Source of the DNA: Selaginella tamariscina
Lineage: Eukaryota; Streptophyta; Lycopodiopsida; Selaginellales; Selaginellaceae
Assembly (NCBI GenBank): GCA_003024785.1
Contig: PUQB01000511.1
Location: 62,001-126,000, forward strand
DNA length: 64,000 nt
Direction: 5' to 3'
The first letter of the stretch is position 1. Every line of letters begins with the position of its first letter. The notes beneath the pieces are model-generated. The model saw only the letters and a program-made list of their open reading frames with translations, had not been told where the DNA came from and ran no database searches. Of the stretch, positions 25,539 through 38,706 are shown in pieces. Both the position numbers and the translations under genes were made by a program.

Positions 25539-27679
25539 ATGGATTGTGTTCGTCTTCTGGTTGTAGTGGCACTTGTATGTTCAATCTCAAGAAGCTTTGT
25601 GCATGCAATGGGAGGATTAAGCCCGGTGGGAGCTCTGTTCACGCAGTGGAAGGATGGGAACGATGCCAAGCTTGGAGGTGTTCAAGGAACATACGCTCTG
25701 TGTGCTCTCACTGCAGACACTCTTGTTACACAGTGTTGGGGAGCATTTAGTCGCCGCAACGATACGGTGTCACCTAATTTCACCACCATCCTCGTCGGCC
25801 TCAACTCTGGCGATTCCTTCAGCTGTGGTCTGACTTACAGGACCAACTTCCCGGTCTGCTGGGGAAGCAGACCGGATTCCAACAACTCGGTCCCGTCTCA
25901 TCTTGAGAATGTCAGCTACTCGAGCATGAGCGTTGGTGGATTCCATGTGTGTGCACTCAGAAGTAGCGGACAGGTTGATTGCTGGGGCTCTAATAATAGC
26001 CGCCAAGCTTCTCCTCCGACCAACATCAACTTCTTCTCCATAGCTTGCGGGCAGTCGTTCTGTTGCGGATTGAATCGCGAAGGCGAGGCAAGCTGCTGGG
26101 AGGAACTTGCCCCGAAGCCGCCCTCCGCTTACTATTTCTCTTCCATCTTTGCCGGTGGTTTTCATGCGTGTGGGATCTTACAGAACACCGGACAGACGTA
26201 TTGTTGGGGTGATAACACGTACAACCAGAGCTGGGGACATAGAAATTACAACTTCAGTACGCTTGCGTTGGGATACTACCATTCTTGCGGGATCCGTAAG
26301 GATAACCGAAGAGTGTTTTGTTGGGGGACGACACGTACTCTCAAGTCAGCAGCGCCTTAGTTAACGAGCCGTTTCGAGCATAACTTCAGCAGATTTGTAT
26401 ACGTGCGGGATGAGCTCGCAAGACGTGCATACAGTCAAGTGTTGGGGGAACTCTTTCACCAACTTTAGTGACAACCCCTTCAAGGTTAGTCGAGGTTTAT
26501 GCGCAAGTTCCTGCAGCAACCAGCAGTATGAGCTGCGTGAGTGTCCAGATCCAGGAGATACAATATGTATCGACTGCGCAACGCAGTGTGGGGCAGTAAA
26601 TCAGAGTTCCAGTTGCAGCTGTAACAACAACACGAGAGATGATAACAGAGGAAGCTCCTCGTCAAGTCTGGGCGTCGCTCTCGGGCCGGGGATCGGAGGA
26701 GGAGTGGTTTTCATTGTGCTCTTGGTACTGGCAACTTGGTACTACTACGACTGCTTGAAGAGCCTTTCAAGGCTTAAAACGGAAACACTGGGAAAGTATC
26801 GTCTCTTTCAGCAGATCTGAACTTCAAGTCGCAATGCACAACTTCAGGAACGACATGATCATCGGCCGTGGTACGCAAGGTGTGGTTTATAAGGGGATAC
26901 TCCCGGACGGACGCGTTGTAGCCATCAAGAAGGCACAGGCAATGCCAGATGACAAGAACCTGTTCCTGAAGGAGCTCAACTTGCTTGGACGCCTTCACCA
27001 CAGCTGCTTGGTGAAGCTCATTGGATATTGCTACGAGGAGAAGATAATGGTGTATGAATTCCTAGAAAACGGTTCACTTTCGGATTGTTTGTTTCGACTT
27101 GGTTACCGGATTAAGATAAGTGCTCAAGTAGCAAGGGGTTTGGAGTACTTGCACACATATGCTTCACCACCATCATCCATCGCGACGTTAAGGCTTCCAA
27201 CATCCTCCTTGATCGCGATTGGAATGCCACGTTTCGGACTTTGGTCTGTCAGTGTTTGGACCTCAGAGCGATGCTAGTCACCTCAGTTGTGTTTACCGTG
27301 GCTGGTACCCCGGGTTACCTAGATCCTCAGTACTGGCAGACCAAGCGTCTGACCTCGAGCAGCGATGTCTATAGCTTTGGTATAGTTCTGTTTGAGCTAC
27401 TGACCGGTAAGACCGCTACTGAGGTTATGCCATCGACGCTCAGAATCCAGGAGATTCATGAGTTCCTCGACTCTAGGAAAGACTTTCTCGACTCTAGACT
27501 GGGTCTCCGTGGGACTGACGATCATAGTTTAATTCATACTGTTCTTGGTTTGGCATTTGCATGCACCAGTGACGACCCAAAGTTGAGACCAACCATGGGT
27601 TTTTGTGGTGACTACAGTAGAGGCCCTCCTCAGTAATACCCAAGGAGCAACCAAGCTTGCTGCCAGTGTAAACAGTTAA
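25539..27679 (+). pseudogene. CRINKLY4-related (CCR-type) receptor-like kinase, copy B, frame-broken
   Basis: Close relative of copy A in opposite orientation. It opens with signal peptide MDCVRLLVVVALVCSISR, then an ectodomain with CWG-marked repeats (QCWGAF, VCWGSR, DCWGSN, YCWGDN, FCWGTT, KCWGNS) that should fold as an RCC1-like propeller. A TNFR-like cysteine cluster, a membrane span (GGGVVFIVLLVLATWYY) and a kinase domain with GRGTQGVVYKG and VAIKKAQ follow. The first 274 codons are open, then frames slip near 26340, 26390, 26800, 27165, 27280 and 27600; the HRD and DFG segments lie in shifted frames but their bases are present (GAC at 27237-27239). The stop is set at 27679 by the frame that continues the kinase tail. 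CR4-type kinases act in cell-layer and division patterning in land plants. Fewer breaks than copy A; assembly error is a real alternative. Confidence 0.7.
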
Positions 27680-30090
27680 CAAACTAGAGCAACAGGCACA
27701 TTGAAAATATAGTTAACAAAATATTTCATTAGTAACATTTATATAATTTATTTATGTAATTATAGCACCCACAGTTTTTGACATATTTCTTTTATCCAAT
27801 TTAAATTGGATTGACATTTAAAAGAGTCCTAGTTTGTTTAAACTAGTTAACTGGTTGAGAGTCTTAGTTTGTTTAGAAGAGTCCTATCTTAATAATGTAA
27901 AAAAAAAATTTAAATAAAAAATTATTTTAAGTCAAACAATTCAACTAAGTGACTTATATTCAAGGAGACTTAGGCATCTCTTGTACTGAAATGTTATCTT
28001 TCATGTCAACGATGCTTATAACTCCTTAAACACTGTCGTTTCTAGTTAACAACATACTCTTGTATTCTTATATTCCAGCTATAAGATTCTTTATTTTCCG
28101 TCTTATTTATTTTAATAATTTGAATTTAAATTATACTATATACCTATCCTTGAACGAACGTTGTAAAATAATTTAAAGTGTTTTAATTTAAGATATTATA
28201 TCTTAGCTGTAATTTACTGATCGAAAATAAAATAAAATCATTATTTAGTTCTACTACCTTACGATCTTAATTAACGTTGTAGTTGTTTATCTAAGTTACA
28301 AAGAAGATACGTATCTCAACAGATTCCAACGAATATACTCTCTTACTCGCTTAAATCCATGATGTATTTGTATACAGAATATGTGCCGAATTATACATAA
28401 TATGTACACGCAAAAAAACTTGGTAAGCTTCTGGTGGGAATACACACACGTGTGTGTACAGTGTGTGCGTGTGCGGGTATTTCATATATAAACAAATTAT
28501 TGATTATTTATTGTGTAAAAACTTTATGATTTTATTTACTTTCTTTCGTTTTGATTTTTCAGTAAATGAAGCAGTGAAACTGGCCGTAGTCGAAAAATGC
28601 TGCAAAAATATTTAATTATTAATTGATTTAATTATTAATCTAATTTAATTTAACATTTTTGGACTACGGCTAGTTTCGCTGGAACGAAGTGTAAGTCTTC
28701 TCTTATTATTTAAGTTTTAGGTGCTCTTATAAAACTAGTTACGATAACAAAATAATGAAATCTGGTAATTGGAGGCTATTCAATGAATTGTATACATATG
28801 TATCTGCATTATAACGTGTATTAAACTTATTATACGAGTCTTATATATATACCATTTTAATAATAAGCATTTGAAATTGATCCACATTTATATAATCAAT
28901 AGTTTTTAAATTCAAGCTTTAAAATAACTTGCCTGGTTTTGTTATCAGTTTTTTAAATCTTAAGGTTACAATAATTATACAAAAAATTAAAAAAAAAGAG
29001 AAAAAACTCACTATCTAGGCTTTGTTAATCTTATCTACTTGAACATATACCGTGGGAAGAATTAATACCAGTGATATGAAGGTGAATTTCTCGCATTTTC
29101 GAAGATGCGTCTTTTATTATGTTTTTTCTCGCTGCCATTTATGTAAAACTCATGTGAAACCTTGTGTGGTGTGTGTGTGTGTGCTGGAAGGGGTAGTATA
29201 AAAATTATTAGTATTATCGCCTGGTTTGGTGCTATTCGAATTTTCTGACGGCAATAACATAGACTTCAAAAACATAAAAAAAAAACTTACAAAAATTTGT
29301 ATATTTTAATACTTTCATTTACAGTTACTTATAGTTTTTTATTAGTTTATATTATGTTTCATGTCATGCACGAGTATTGTCAAAATTTAATAATAATACT
29401 ACTGTTAGATACTACTTTTACCATTTTATTATTAATTCTATTGTTGCGGTGGATTTCAGTCGGTTATAAACTATTTCAGTATAATTATGTTTAAAATATA
29501 TTAAATTTTGCTTTATTATACCTTTGGATATTCTTAAACATATGTAATAATATGTTTAAGATTATATTTACATTTACTGACATAATACAGCTGGAAACAT
29601 TTTTAAACTGGTTCACAAAACAGAAAAATCGGACATTAGCCTGCAAATGCATGTAATTTGTGATATATATCTTTTGTGTACAATACAATCAGAGGCTAAA
29701 AATTAATTACATAATAAAAATATTTACTGGACAAGCAATTCATTAAGAATATTCTAATTATGGAGAAGAATATTTTGGTATTTATTAATAACTGACACCT
29801 CTAATCCCTCTTTTATAATAATTATAATTAATTAAACTTTAATTAATTAATAAACATTAAAACCAAGGACAAAGCATGACTTTAGAAAAGAAAGTATAAA
29901 TTAAATAAATATATAAATAGATAAGTATATATATGTGTGTGTGTGTGTTTCTATACATATGTAAACTAATGTTATAGCATTCATTAACAAAAATTAATAA
30001 CATTATAAAAGTAGAAAGTGTTAAATTATATAATATATTGCCTAATATAAATACACGATTACGTTGGTGAATGTACTAAACTCAAAGTAT
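27680..30090. other. Intergenic, AT-rich
   Basis: No gene seen apart from the hairpin listed separately; short (GT)n runs near 28450 and 29930. Confidence 0.45.
28573..28688. repeat. Foldback hairpin with 27-bp arms
   Basis: The left arm starts AGTGAAACTGGCCGTAGTC (28573). The right arm reverse complemented starts AGCGAAACTAGCCGTAGTC (from 28680). Pairing continues inward through AAAAATG, 27 bp with three mismatches. The loop is about 55 bases of A/T. Could be a small foldback element or an expressed hairpin. Confidence 0.6.
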
Positions 30091-30178
30091 AGCACCTTAC
30101 TACTTTATAGATATGCACCACCAGGCCCAAATGCTGTTAATTTCCTTAAAAACTTGAAGAAATTAATTAAGAAGTTAA
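30091..30178 (+). pseudogene. Relic of an LCAT-like exon
   Basis: Matches exon 2 of the LCAT-like gene at about 31815-31910, sharing GCACCTTAC, ATATGCACCA, GGCCCAAATGC and ACTTGAAGAAATTAAT, with small insertions and loss of the middle. About 0.9 kb upstream of the intact exon's gene, so a partial tandem duplication that decayed. Confidence 0.65.
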
Positions 30179-30905
30179 ATTGTTATAAATCTCTAGTCAT
30201 TCATACTATATAAATTATAATTTATAAAGAATATTGATATTATTCAGAAATATATATATGATCAACCAATATTTACTCCAAATACAATTAATAAAACATT
30301 TGTATTTAAGTAAATGTTGATTGATATTTGTAATGTTCTCCGATCCCTCCGCAAGATTACACCTGTAAATGGGTTTTTTTGTTTTGTTTATAAGATATTG
30401 TTATATTTAATTCATTTTAATTTAAAATTAACTTAATATTTTTGAAACAAGTATATGTTAAGGGGTTATTAAATTTTAATAAAGGAAATTCATAAATATG
30501 AGTTTCAAACCGAAGAAAAGATATACCAATTAAATAAACAGAATTAATTAATTAAGGGGATTTGCCATTTAATTTATTGTTTAGACATTTATTACATAAA
30601 TGTTTAATTGAAATATTCTTGAGTAATCAGATTCATTTCAATTCAGCATGAAGTGCCAGTAAATAATTCAATCACTTTAATTACAATTGTTAAATATCAC
30701 CAATGCATATAAAAGTCAATGAAATTTTAATAATTAATTTATATTTCGTGGTGTTTAGTATAATTTTATAATACTTTCAATTTATTAAATATTAAATTTT
30801 AATAGGTGATGTTTAAAATTAAATACCATGTAAAGCTTATAAAATATTGTATATAATCTACGGAAGATAAAGATTCTGTAACATATAAAATCCATTAAAA
30901 TAGTA

Positions 30906-30937
<32 letters not shown>

Positions 30938-31010
30938 GCACACGCACGCACAACGTACTACACTACATTAATATTATAAGCCTCTTTATTAGGGGTTTAA
31001 AGTTCAAAGT

Positions 31011-32776
31011 ATGACGAGGCTGATTTTCACGATTGAGTTACTGGCTATGGTAGTTTGTGCAATGACGACACAGAGTTCAGTGTTAAACCCGGTAGTATTA
31101 ATCCCGGGAACAGGTGGGAACCAATTAGAAGTGAGATTAAGCGATGATTACCACGGAAGTAGATTAGTGTGTAGAACATTTGGCATATCTTATTGGTTCA
31201 GGTTGTGGCTGAATGTGCTCGGTATAATTCTCCATTTACTCCTTGTTTCTGTGAGAGGATTCGACTCGAATATAATGCGGGCAGTAAGAAGTTCCATAAC
31301 CCACCAGGAATCGAAACCAGAGTCCACATTTTGGATCTACCAAAGGCATGGAGTACCTTGATCCCACGTTCAAGTACGTATTGTGTGTGTGTGTATTATA
31401 CATTTATAAATTATCTAAAATTATTAATTAATTTTCAAAAGGTTTATTCTATTAATTAATTATATAAAGATATGGAACTGATATAATACTATAATATTAT
31501 ATGAGATAATGCTTCTTGTGTCGTGTTCTGACATAGATGTATAAACTCATTGATTAATTAATAAAGCATAATTGGTAAATTATAATATATGTAATATAAT
31601 TACTAAATAATGTACATTACTTAATTACACTTAATACCTTATAATTGAATATTGTGTATAATTTATTTTTGTATAATACATGAAAACGTTGCATCTGTGT
31701 CTATATGCTTTGCTATACGGATATTCTAAGTTATATAACAAGGTTTTTATCGGGATACATGAACACTTGGTAAAAGCACTCAAGGAGAAGGGATACGAAT
31801 CTGAGGCAAACCTCTTCGGAGCACCTTACGACTTTAGATATGCACCAGGCCCAAATGCAGCAGAGGTAGCTGTTACTTTCCTTAGAGACTTGAAGAAATT
31901 AATCGAGAAAGCTGCAAATAAAAAACAATGGTAAACCTGTTGTTTTAGTTTCACACAGCCTCGGTGGTTCTGGGTACTTCATTTTCTCAATATGCAAACT
32001 CAACAGTGGAAGAACAAGTATATAAAACGGTTCATATCTATATCAACTCCATGGGGTGGCTCTGTGCAGGTATTATATTTATATATAAATTTATGAATTT
32101 ATATATCTAATATATGGTTTATATAATAGGAAATGAGGGTTTTTGCATCGGGTTATGCATATGATATAAGTATATTAGATCCACTTCTTTTTAGAACTCA
32201 ACAAAGGAGTACAGAGAGCAACTTATGGTTATTGCCGGTCCCGGAGGTATTTGGGAACAACACACTAGTTTTTGGTCCTCAAAGAAACTATACGGCCTTG
32301 GACTTGAAGGTGTGTGTGTGTGTGTGTGTGTGAGTGAGAGAGAGAGGAGAGAGAGAAATCATTATTATTTTTTAATGTTTAATTGTTTGATATAAGGAAT
32401 TTTTCGAGGACATAGGCTTTACAAGAGGGTACGAACACTATGAAACAAGGTACCTGGAATATGCAAGAATATTGCTGCACCGGGGGTTCCTGTTAGCTTA
32501 ATATTTGGTATTGGGGTTAACACTCCAGAGAGTTTAGTTTATACTAAACCGGGTTTTGATTACCAACCGGTGATTAACTACGGAGATGGTGATGGTACTA
32601 TCAACTTATGCAGTTTAACCTCGGTGGTATCCAAGTGGGAAGAGGTTAAAGGCCAAAAGTTAAAGGTGGTAGAAATACATGGTAAAACACACAGTTCTAT
32701 TCTACAGGATGAAGAGTCTGTTGCTCAGATTGTAGAAGAGGTCTTAGCAAAGGAAATTTATTATGGAAATATTTAA
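31011..32776 (+). CDS. Lecithin:cholesterol acyltransferase-like protein, frame slips in sequence
   Basis: Alpha/beta-hydrolase of the LCAT/PDAT family, which moves or releases acyl chains on phospholipids and sterols. Exons read 31011-31373, 31743-32069, 32130-32309 and 32397-32776. The N-terminus has a hydrophobic leader (LIFTIELLAMVVC), then the oxyanion motif PGTGGNQL. The nucleophile lies in SHSLGG (exon 2), the acid in YGDGDGT and the histidine in GKTHSSIL (exon 4), so the full triad is present. SPFTPCFCERI and GAPYDFRYAPGPN are typical of the plant LCAT-like 1 group. Single missing bases break the frame five times: near 31227 and 31334 in exon 1, near 31760, 31925 and 31990 in exon 2; another lies near 32453 in exon 4. 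Each break is cured by one extra base in a short run. Length (about 420 residues) fits the family. Confidence 0.8.
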
Positions 32777-35315
32777 TTATTATATATGTGAAATATATAT
32801 AATATATTTAACCACTGTATTTTTTCATATTTATGTTTATTAGAAGTTCCCTTCATCAGATATGTATATAAATAAACTAGAGTAACACTGGTTCAATATA
32901 AGAACTACGTTTTTTGTTTTAAAAATTTTCTTTAGAGAAAGTTCTTTTATACCCCTAAAATTTATCATATTTACATATATGTTTTTGAAATTTTATATTT
33001 ACATATATACCCCTTAAAATAATGTTATGTTTATAATTTTAATTTAAAATATTATGAGTTAAATAATTCTAATTAAAATTTATATTTACATATATACCCC
33101 TAAAACTTTACTTTAAAACTTAATAAAATTTCAAAATTCAAAATTCAAAATTAGTTTTAAAAAATTAATCAAATATTATAAATTATTTGTATTTTATTAT
33201 ATTTAGGTTCAAATACAACCTTTTAAACATATATTAACTTAATAAATTAACTTAATATAAACCTAAATTATAGTATAACTTTGTTTTTTGATCTTCTCTA
33301 TAACACACATCACACCCACAACAAAAAATATTAATTAGGTATCTATATATACATTATTTGTATGTTATATAATAATGTTGTTTGAGCTTCCTTAAAAGAC
33401 ACACACACACACATTCATACATGCACACACAATATAGATTTTTAGCATCTGTATATGTAATGTAGTTGATGTATATATTGAGTTTTAAAGACATTGTAAT
33501 ACATATATACATATATGATCTTATACATATAAACATAATTATATGATACACATTCATGCTCATGTATTGATACAAATGTATATAATGTTTAATGCATAAG
33601 GAAATAATTAATGATGAGCTAATTGAGATTGTTAATACGTCTGTGTATAATGTTTTAGTTAGGATAAAATTAATATAGAAATGAAATAAAGTGAGTTCTA
33701 TATTCATATTCTCGATAAGCCTACTAAAGAGATTAATTATAAATAATGTTTAACATTATTTAGGTTAAGATAAACATATTAACAAAATAAACAATGATAT
33801 GTTTGTGTTGTATGTAATATTATTTATTTATTGTAATAGGATGGGCATTTACTTATGGTTTGATATGAGAGTGGAGGTTGATTATATCTTGTAATAAACC
33901 TTAAAACATAATATAATATTATACACTCAAAATATTAAAAACATGCGTATTATAATTGTTAAATAAACTTAGGCCTAAAACTTATACAAAAACCACATTA
34001 ATAAAAATTATATTTCTTAAAATAATTAGAAATACTTTTCTTTATATCAAAAATTAATATGTCCATTATTATATAAAGTTTTGAATTAAGTTTTAAATTA
34101 TTTCCCTTTAATATTGTGCAATATCGATTGTTTTTATATATATTATTGAGAATCTATATATTTTGTAACTTATAATTATTAATTTTGAGTTTATAAATTA
34201 AAATAATTTTATTTTGAAAAGCTCAATGTAAATTTTTTAATCAATAATGTGTTAATATTTAAATTAAAATATATTTAAAAATGTATTATAGACAATATAA
34301 CATGTGTTCATGCATATATACAATATTAATTTATAATTTAAAACATAAAATAAAAATCGTATAATATATAATTATTTATTACTTGGGAATGTACTAAACG
34401 ATTGCAACAATGAATTTTAAAAGCATTTCAATTTTTTTTTAAATATTAATATTTAAGAAAAAATTTAAAATTTGTGTTTCCAATTGGATTTATTAAAAAT
34501 GTGGGCTCTCTATTTAAATTTTTCTATATAATAAAAATTATTTTGGCATACATTACATTTTTCACTATATTGAATTGTATTTATAATGGTTATATAATTT
34601 TTTTATTTAGCAACACTCACTTATAAAGGTTTTATTTTATTATTATTAATTTTTTATTCTTTTTCTTTTACAAAAAGCAATTTGCTAAGGAATTATTTAA
34701 TTAATTTGTAATTCCTTTCCATATATAATTGTATTCTCTCTTTCCTAAAAAGATATACAATATATATAAGTATCAGAGAACCTATATTGTCATATTATCA
34801 TATAAAAAGTATTAAAGATATATATTTTTCATGTAAAACGATACATACATCAGTTTATTAACAATTTATTCATGCAAACACATACATATACTCATACATA
34901 CATACACATAAATCACATACATATACATAGATTTATAGATGTATGGACATTTATATTTTCACAATAAACAGATACATACACCTTTTGATTTGTGTATACA
35001 AGGTATATATAAAAGAATACATTAAAGCAATACTAATTCTTACCAGATTTATAAATAACTATTAATTATTTTAATCAAATTTTTATTATTAATCACTTAT
35101 CAATTCATATAAAAAACAAAATATAAATCATAAGCATTGCATACGTTAAGTTCATTTAAAAATTACTTAATTAAAAATATAAATTTACAACAGAATATAC
35201 ATATTTTACAAATTTAAAATAAATTTAAACAGTTTTGACAAGAAATTCAATAATTACATTATGTGCACGTACTTCTACCATCGAAGACCTCGTTGATAGA
35301 AATTACACCTTGAAA
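32777..35315. other. Intergenic, AT-rich
   Basis: No gene. Three loose repeats of ATATTTACATATATACCCC lie between about 32960 and 33110; several CA/TA microsatellites. Confidence 0.5.
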
Positions 35316-35711
35316 TCTAATATGGAAAAAAAAAGAGTTAGCTCTTATGCATAATATAATGTGTAGACACATACTCCACACATAAGCCTGAGGTGTGTGT
35401 GTGTTTGTGTGTGTGTATGTACACTTACCAGATATTACCAACTTCAAGGTTTCCAAGCAGATCATTAATCTCATCTATAGTTGTCTGATGTATAAAATCA
35501 ATCTCCTCTTCTCTCACGGTTTTCTTATTCTCCCCTTGCCTAAATAATAAATATAAGTTCTCATTAATAAACTTTAATTAAAACGTAAGTACTTAAGAAC
35601 TTAATAAGAACTTACCTGAAATTCTTGTTCATCGCCTTCTGCATTTCCTCCTCCCCACGTAATCGTTGGTCTTCCTGATCATAAAAAATGCATATATATA
35701 TATCGTATACA

Positions 35712-35745
<34 letters not shown>

Positions 35746-37336
35746 CACACACACACACACTCACCAAGGAGTCGATTTTTTAGAGTCCGTGTATCATGAG
35801 AGGCTTGAATCGCATTTAATAGCATATCTTTATCACGCAATAGCTGCAAGAATGTATACTTACATAATATATACACACAACATGTACAATATACAAATAC
35901 ATATGTATGTATAATAAATATATTATATATATTACCATGCGGCCTTCATCAGATTCGACCTCAAGCTCGCTAATGAAAACTGTTCCATGAGGAGTGAAGC
36001 CTGAGCCATTACAGTCTCCGAACAGTTGTTTTCTGACATTCTAATTGTCCCAAAGGTAATCATAGTTAAGGTTGAAACATACAATATATATGTGTGTGTA
36101 TGCATCGTAAACTTCTCTCTCTCTCTCTCTCTCTTCTATATATAATTATATATATATTATATGTGTTGTGTGTGTGTGGTGTGTGTTGTGTGTGTGTGAT
36201 ATCAATCATATCCATGGAAGGATATTAGTTCTGAAATTGTATCTTGTTTGCGTCCACGATAGCACTAAAGTTGTTGTCAAACGCAGACCATATGTCCTGC
36301 ATGTGATTTCCAAATATGAAGTTAATTGTAAGCTATATATCTATTATTATAGGTATTTGTGTGTGTGTGTCTATATATGTGTGCGTGTACGCACATGTAT
36401 AAATAACTATATATGATAAGTTTGTATGCAGATGTACATCGTATATATGCACACACACCCACACAGAGGCACACGCACACATATACAGACACATACATAC
36501 CTGAACTTCACCAAAAGTTAACATTTCAAGCTCTAGAAGCTTTTCTCTAAGTTTATCATTTTCTTCTTTCAATATAGCAAACTTGGCATCTGCTGTAGTC
36601 GGAGTGTTGCGAACCTCCTCAAAAATCTGCATAAATAACAAGAAAACACACAATACTATGTGTATGTATACATGTGTGCATATGTGTACATAGATATGTG
36701 ATGGATGTGAAAGAGAGACTCACACGTGCACACTTGTAAACCCTGAACCCTAAACATATTATGAATATGATACACATATATACACACACAAACGATTGTT
36801 GGGTATGTATGTGGATATATGCATATAAATATAAATATATACCTTTTTCTTTAGTTTCTTGAGGAACCGCACAAGCTCACGCGATTCATTGTCTCTTGTA
36901 TCAAGAAGAGCATTAGTGGTAAACTGCCACAGTTCTATCTCCTCTTGTTTCTTCTTATATTCCCCCAATATTGTTCCAAGTATTTCTTCAGTTGCCGTGT
37001 CATATTTTTCTTTATATCTGTAAATAAACATTTACATAAATTAATATATAATGTATTTTAGCTTGTAAATACAAAAATTTAAAAAATTCAAACATATTTT
37101 ATGAACTTACTCATCCACTGATGCTAGTAAACCAGGGACCGTTAACAGCTTTGGATATTCGGCATCCTCATTAATCATCCTATCAAATAGTGTATCGCAT
37201 CCTACTAAATTCGCATCCTGTTTCATATATCAATAAGTAACACACACGCACGCACGGGGTGTATGCATATATTACATTATATGTAAAATGCATATTATAT
37301 ATTTTCAACTGTTTGCAGCCTGTGGTCCAAATATAA

Positions 37337-37380
<44 letters not shown>

Positions 37381-38671
37381 ACACACGTGTAAAGTGCTTG
37401 TCTAGCTGCATGCTCTTCAGCAGCTTTGATAACGATATCCTCCTCAGCCTCCTTTTGTTTTAAGTCAGTCATATCATCTTGATATTGATCTCTAGCAGCA
37501 ATCACCTATACAAACACATAAAACTATATATAATTAATAGTTATTAATTACATAATTATAAACTTTAAACTTTAAAATAATATTTACCGCTGCCTTGTCC
37601 ACGTATCGATGATCGAAATATGTTAAATCTCTCAGGTGTGATATTACATATATTCTGTATTCAGGGTCCTGCACAGGTAAACTAAACTTTGAAGTTATAT
37701 AAAGCCTTTAAAAGTTTTAACTGAGTACCGCAGAAAGAGGATTCCATCCAGCGTAAGTACGTGTAAATTTCTCAGTTTACGCAATGGTATAACCTATAAG
37801 AATAAAATAAACATTTTTAATATTTAAGTATGTGTTTAAATCTCTTTAGCGTTTTTCAAACTTAATTAGATTTCTATTATATATATATATATATATTTTA
37901 AATTTATAAAAGAAAAACTTACATCTTCAAGCCGCCTTATTCGATTTTTACCAAGTGAAAACGAGGTGACTTTCTGAAGGTTATCAAGGCCAGTAATCTT
38001 GTCGATTTCATTATGATATAATGAAAGATCTTCTAAGCTGATTAAAGCTTCAAGTCCCTCAATCTTCTTAATTTTGTTGAATGACAAATCTAATTAAGCA
38101 AATAATTTAAACTATCATATATATGCTATTTATTTATATATTTATTTAACTTACCCAGTAACTTTAGCGTTGCCAAATGGGAAAGATTCTCAATTTTGGT
38201 GATCTCATTGTTGTCCAAATACAGCTTTGTTAAGGACCCCAGACCATGCAACCAGTTAATTGTTCTCTGAGCTGAAAGAGCATAGCAAAATATATAATTA
38301 TATTAATTGAATGGAAACAGTACTAAATGTGTGTGTGTGTGTGTGCGCGTCCCGTTTAATAAACAACTTAGTATGTCTCTGTGTGTGTGTGTGTGTGTTT
38401 TCTATACCTTTAAAAGAGAAAATGAGACATGTCACACTGGTCAAGGGCATGGTGCGCTTGCGATCTTCAAGCTTTTCAGGGGAGCCTCCTTCAACCTGAA
38501 AAAAAAATATCAATTAATTTTAAAATAAATAAATAAATCATTTTTCGATTTTTAAGAAAAAATTTAACACATTATATGTAGATAGTTCTTTTTTATAATA
38601 AAAAATATCAAATATTTTAATACCTTGATGCAGGAGCGCAGAAGCTCTGTGGTGACCGCGGTGACCGCCAT
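35316..38671 (-). CDS. DRC3: Dynein regulatory complex subunit 3 (LRRC48-like)
   Basis: Structural subunit of the nexin-dynein regulatory complex of motile axonemes; in plants expected only in swimming sperm. Start at MAVTAVTTELLRSCIK. Exons read 38624-38671, 38408-38495, 38155-38271, 37923-38089, 37729-37793, 37588-37668, 37387-37505, 37111-37217, 36843-37017, 36501-36626, 36226-36296, 35936-36055, 35765-35843, 35616-35674 and 35429-35539. The N-terminal half is leucine-rich repeats (LYLDNNEITKIENLSHL, DLSFNKIKKIEGLEAL, SFSLGKNRIRRLED) with a cap (DPEYRIYVISHLRDLTYFD). The rest is coiled coil (EYKEKYDTATEEIL, KDMLLNAIQASHDTR). Codon TGA is split by the last intron (35316). Frame slips from one base too few or too many occur at about 37750, 37395, 35985 and 35780. 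The intron at 36056-36225 is AT-AC. All parts align collinearly with animal and algal DRC3, so identity is secure. Confidence 0.85.
36056..36225 (-). other. U12-type AT-AC intron of DRC3
   Basis: On the minus strand the intron begins ATATCCTTCC, matching the U12 5' splice site ATATCCTT. Near its end it has CCTTAACTAT, matching the U12 branch site, about 11 bases before the terminal AC. No GT donor exists near the exon end. Joining at these points gives IQFQNYFGTIRMSENN, the expected coiled-coil continuation, without a stop. Confidence 0.8.
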
Positions 38672-38682
38672 ATCCGCATTTG

Positions 38683-38706
38683 AAACCCTAACCCTAACCC
38701 TAATCA
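38683..38706. promoter_or_regulatory. Telo-box (AAACCCTAA) in a divergent promoter
   Basis: AAACCCTAACCCTAACCCTAA lies 12-35 bp from the DRC3 start codon and about 110 bp before the start of the divergent gene. AAACCCTAA is the plant telo-box, common in promoters of genes active in dividing cells. Role here is inferred. Confidence 0.45.

Noticed and set aside
38683..38706. Interstitial telomere
   Set aside because: Only about three CCCTAA units; better explained as a promoter telo-box.
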